From Streptococcus porcinus (GTDB taxonomy: Bacteria > Bacillota > Bacilli > Lactobacillales > Streptococcaceae): a stretch of 64,000 nt of DNA. A model generated the notes under the pieces. It did not search any database, was not told the DNA's origin, and saw only the letters and a list, made by a program, of their open reading frames with translations. The position numbers and the translations under genes were made by a program. Location: positions 668,001-732,000 of the forward strand of contig NZ_LS483388.1 of the NCBI RefSeq assembly GCF_900475415.1. Direction: 5' to 3'. This document shows positions 61,804 through 64,000 of the stretch, one piece after another; the stretch's first letter is position 1, and each line of letters begins with the position of its first letter.

Positions 61804-63012
61804 ATGTCTAAACTACTTGAATTGAAAGAAAAACGTAACGCTGCTTGGGCTCAAGCGAAAGCCTTTCTGGATACTGTTCGCTCAGAAGACGGCTTGGTAT
61901 CGGATGAAGATTCCAAACGCTATGAGGAAATGGAAACTAAAATCGAGCTCTACAATAAGGAAATTGCTCGCTTGGAGCGCCAAGAAAAGATTGACCTTGA
62001 ACTGGCGCAACCCACCTCACAAGCGCTAACGACGCAGCCAACAGTCATTGTCGATAACCAAAAAGAAGATGAAAAGAAAGGTGTCGCATCAGATATCTAC
62101 ACCCAGACGTTCTGGACCAGTGTCCGTAAACGTAACTTCTATGATGTGAAGGATGTTCTTCGTGTCGGTGAAGATACAGAAGGCGGACACCTTGTCCCTG
62201 ATGAATACGAAAAGAAATTGGTACAAGGGCTTCAGGAAGAAAACTTTTTCCGTAGTCTCGCAACTGTTATCAAAACCTCTAGTGGTGAGCGTAAGATTCC
62301 AGTTGTTACTGGTCATGGTTCAGCCTCTTGGATGGATGAGAACGGACTTTATCCAGAAACGGATGAGACTTTTGGTCAAGTGACTCTTGATTCGCATAAG
62401 ATTGGGACAGCAATCCGTATCTCAGAAGAATTGCTCAATGACTCTGTCTTTGACCTTGAGTCTTACATGACTTCTGAGTTTGCACGTCGTATCGGTACGG
62501 AGGAAGAAAAATCATTCTTGGTGGGTGATGGTTCTAAAAAACCAACAGGTATCTTCACGCAAGCAGATGTAGAAGGACCAACGACCGCAACCAAAGACAT
62601 CACCTTTGATGACATGATTGAGCTTTACCACTCGCTTCCTGCTCCTTATCGTAAGAATGCGGTCTGGATTCTCCATGATACTACGGTTAAGGCTATCCGC
62701 AAGCTCAAGGACAATAATGGCAATTACATCTGGCAACCATCAACACAAGCTGGTCAACCTGATTTGATTCTCAACCGTCCTTACTACACGTCAACTTTTG
62801 CGCCACTTCCAGAAGCAGGAAACAAAGCGATTGCCTTTGGTGATTTCTCTTACTACTGGATTGCGGACCGTCAAGGGCGTACCTTCAAGCGTCTCAATGA
62901 GCTTTATGCAAACAATGGTCAGATTGGTTTTCTTGCCAGCCAACGTGTGGATGGGAAATTGGTTCTTCCCGAAGCAGTGAAAATACTCACCATTAAAGGG
63001 AAAGGTCTATGA
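61804..63012 (+). CDS. Major capsid protein, HK97 fold
   Basis: A 402-aa protein. The N-terminal about 100 residues form a coiled-coil scaffold (LLELKEKRNAAWAQAKAFL ... ELYNKEIARLERQEKIDLEL). The HK97 core begins near GGHLVPDEYEKKLVQGLQEEN with the typical FRSLATVIKTSSGERKIPVVTG, ISEELLNDSVFDLESYM, SFLVGDGSKKPTGIF and VWILHDTTVKAIRKL. AAAGGAGAAT precedes the ATG. The stop overlaps the next start by 4 nt. Confidence 0.95.
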   Translation: MSKLLELKEKRNAAWAQAKAFLDTVRSEDGLVSDEDSKRYEEMETKIELYNKEIARLERQEKIDLELAQPTSQALTTQPTVIVDNQKEDEKKGVASDIYTQTFWTSVRKRNFYDVKDVLRVGEDTEGGHLVPDEYEKKLVQGLQEENFFRSLATVIKTSSGERKIPVVTGHGSASWMDENGLYPETDETFGQVTLDSHKIGTAIRISEELLNDSVFDLESYMTSEFARRIGTEEEKSFLVGDGSKKPTGIFTQADVEGPTTATKDITFDDMIELYHSLPAPYRKNAVWILHDTTVKAIRKLKDNNGNYIWQPSTQAGQPDLILNRPYYTSTFAPLPEAGNKAIAFGDFSYYWIADRQGRTFKRLNELYANNGQIGFLASQRVDGKLVLPEAVKILTIKGKGL

Positions 63013-63266
63013 TAACGCTAGAAGAAGCCAAGCTCTATCTGAAAGTGGAGAATGATGAGGAGGACTTCCTTATCGAACAGTTGATGGCAACAAGTCGCCA
63101 GCTTTGTGAAGATATTCTTCGTGAGACCTCCACTTCAGAAGTTCTAAAGACGGCAGTCCTTTATGGGGTTGCCTATCTTTATGAACACCGTGAAGAAGCC
63201 AATCACAAGGAGTTGAAGGAAACTCTCTATCATTTGCTTTTGGCAGATAGAAAGGATGTGTTCTGA
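63009..63266 (+). CDS. Head-tail connector protein (gp6-like)
   Basis: An 85-aa protein: ITLEEAKLYLKVENDEEDFLIEQLMATSRQLCEDIL and VLYGVAYLYEHREEAN are typical of the phage_connect_1/gp6 family. It forms a ring between portal and tail. Overlaps the capsid gene by 4 nt and shares its last base with the next start codon. Confidence 0.9.
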   Translation: MITLEEAKLYLKVENDEEDFLIEQLMATSRQLCEDILRETSTSEVLKTAVLYGVAYLYEHREEANHKELKETLYHLLLADRKDVF

Positions 63267-63604
63267 TGAAGATTGCGCCTCTAAGAGAACAGTTAGTCTT
63301 TCAAGAAAAGCGACTCAAGCAGGACGACATCGGAAACGAGTTAGCCATTTGGGATGACCTCTTTATGCGTTGGTGTTCTTGTCGTCCACTAGCTTTAACT
63401 GAAAGTGATGGGAGTGCGACAAAACTGATTCATAACAAGGTGCAGTTTACCTTGCGCTACGATAAGGCTATTCTTGCTCTTAATTCTTTAACGACTCGAA
63501 TTTACTTTCGTGACCAGTATTATGCTATCGAGTCCATTGATGGCGATACTGTGGCTCAAAGCTTGATTTACATCGTTGCGACCAAGGAGGAGCTTTATGA
63601 CTAA
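63266..63604 (+). CDS. Phage head closure protein
   Basis: A 112-aa protein of the head-tail joining (SPP1 gp16 / HK97 gp7-like) class: LREQLVFQEKRLKQDDIGNELAIWDDLFMRWCSCRPL, then FTLRYDKAILALNSLTTRIYFRDQYYAIESID. It closes the connector after packaging. It overlaps the next gene by 8 nt. Confidence 0.85.
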   Translation: MKIAPLREQLVFQEKRLKQDDIGNELAIWDDLFMRWCSCRPLALTESDGSATKLIHNKVQFTLRYDKAILALNSLTTRIYFRDQYYAIESIDGDTVAQSLIYIVATKEELYD

Positions 63605-63965
63605 GATTGGACTTGATGATTTAGCTTCTGTCATCGAAAAGGAGCTGACGACTTATGCCAAAGAGACCACAGATGTCATGCGTGAGGTGGTTGAGGAAGT
63701 GACAGACGATGCCGTTGATACCTTAAAGGTGACTTCCCCAAAACGACGAGGGAAATATGCTAAAGGGTGGACGAGTAAGGCAACGACTGACAGCAATACG
63801 GCTCTGACCAAAACTATTCACAATCGAACACCAGGGCTGACGCATCTGCTTGAAGATGGGCATGCCAAACAAAACGGTGGTCGGGTGGAAGGGATTAAGC
63901 ACATCGCTCCTGTCGAGAAAAGGGCGATTCAGTCGTTTGAAGACAAATTGCGACAGAAACTGTGA
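63597..63965 (+). CDS. HK97 gp10-family tail completion protein
   Basis: A 122-aa protein with the gp10 family pattern: LDDLASVIEKELTTYAKETTDVMREVVEEV, DTLKVTSPKRRGKYAKGWTSKA, HNRTPGLTHLLEDGHAKQNGGRVEGIKHIAPVEKRA. GGAGG precedes the ATG at 63597. It follows the head closure gene with an 8-nt overlap. Confidence 0.9.
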   Translation: MTKIGLDDLASVIEKELTTYAKETTDVMREVVEEVTDDAVDTLKVTSPKRRGKYAKGWTSKATTDSNTALTKTIHNRTPGLTHLLEDGHAKQNGGRVEGIKHIAPVEKRAIQSFEDKLRQKL

Positions 63966-63973
63966 GGTGGCTT

Positions 63974-64000
63974 ATGCGATTTGAAGACCTCTTTCCTGTC
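63974..64000 (+). CDS. Start of the next phage tail gene, cut by window edge
   Basis: The ATG at 63974 has GAGGTGG directly upstream and opens MRFEDLFPV. By position it should be the next tail-joining protein. Only nine codons are visible. Confidence 0.6.

Larger units (their letters stand above)
38422..64000. mobile_element. Prophage (partial, runs past the window end)
   Basis: Gene order is typical of a tailed siphovirus: ImmA-like protease, replication module on both strands, HNH nuclease, methyltransferases, small and large terminase, portal, ClpP-like protease, HK97-type capsid, connector, head closure and gp10-like proteins. No phage integrase or lysis gene is inside the window, so the tail and lysis part lies to the right. 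The left limit is set at the first gene with phage character; no attachment site was identified. Confidence 0.85.

Overview
The window is AT-rich Firmicutes DNA. The tagatose-pathway lac operon, a Tn5252-type relaxase with MobC, a YSIRK-like LPXTG surface protein and the phage modules all point to Streptococcus; the species cannot be fixed from the sequence. Most of it is mobile DNA in three blocks: an integrative conjugative element (ICE) carrying nested insertions, a short chromosomal or cargo stretch, and a prophage.

Bases 1 to about 3056 are the right end of a richer-GC transposon (ParB-like, PC4/YdbC-like, small ORF, large serine recombinase) inserted in the SNF2 helicase gene of the ICE. 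The 3' part of that gene resumes in frame at 3057-3992. The ICE continues with small conserved genes. Between them lies an unusual inserted module (4751-7982): a tyrosine recombinase next to a 2.07-kb segment bounded by a 27-bp inverted repeat, with a ComQ-like polyprenyl synthetase gene and a six-TM membrane protein gene pointing inward from the two repeats. The layout suggests an invertible, phase-variable cassette. ICE backbone then follows (8087-11304), next an S24 repressor / UmuC / YolD SOS-type operon on the minus strand, a DUF4365-like nuclease-type protein, an oriT-like palindrome region and the mobilization genes (16521-19107).

The ICE cargo is a complete lactose operon (19151-29638): lacR and a HAD phosphatase on one strand, and a ROK sugar kinase plus lacA-B-C-D-F-E-G-orf-X on the other. 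It imports lactose by PTS, splits lactose-6-phosphate, and sends galactose-6-phosphate through tagatose to triose phosphates; the ROK kinase may capture the freed glucose. An XRE regulator, a 42-aa ORF and a second large serine recombinase (30511-32316) probably form the integration module at the ICE end.

From 32814 to 38183 lie a ClbS/DfsB-like protein, an IS256-type remnant, a TetR regulator facing a collagen-like LPXTG adhesin gene across perfect palindromes, and an amidohydrolase relic.

From 38422 to the window end is a siphovirus-type prophage: ImmA-like protease, minus-strand family A polymerase/DUF2815/DUF2800 module, plus-strand primase, VRR-NUC, SNF2 helicase, a phage SAM synthetase, HNH nuclease, two DNA methyltransferase genes (one broken), then terminase, portal, ClpP-type protease, HK97 capsid and connector genes. 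Three small phage genes share a duplicated leader, and one of them carries a -1 frameshift at a classic slippery heptamer.
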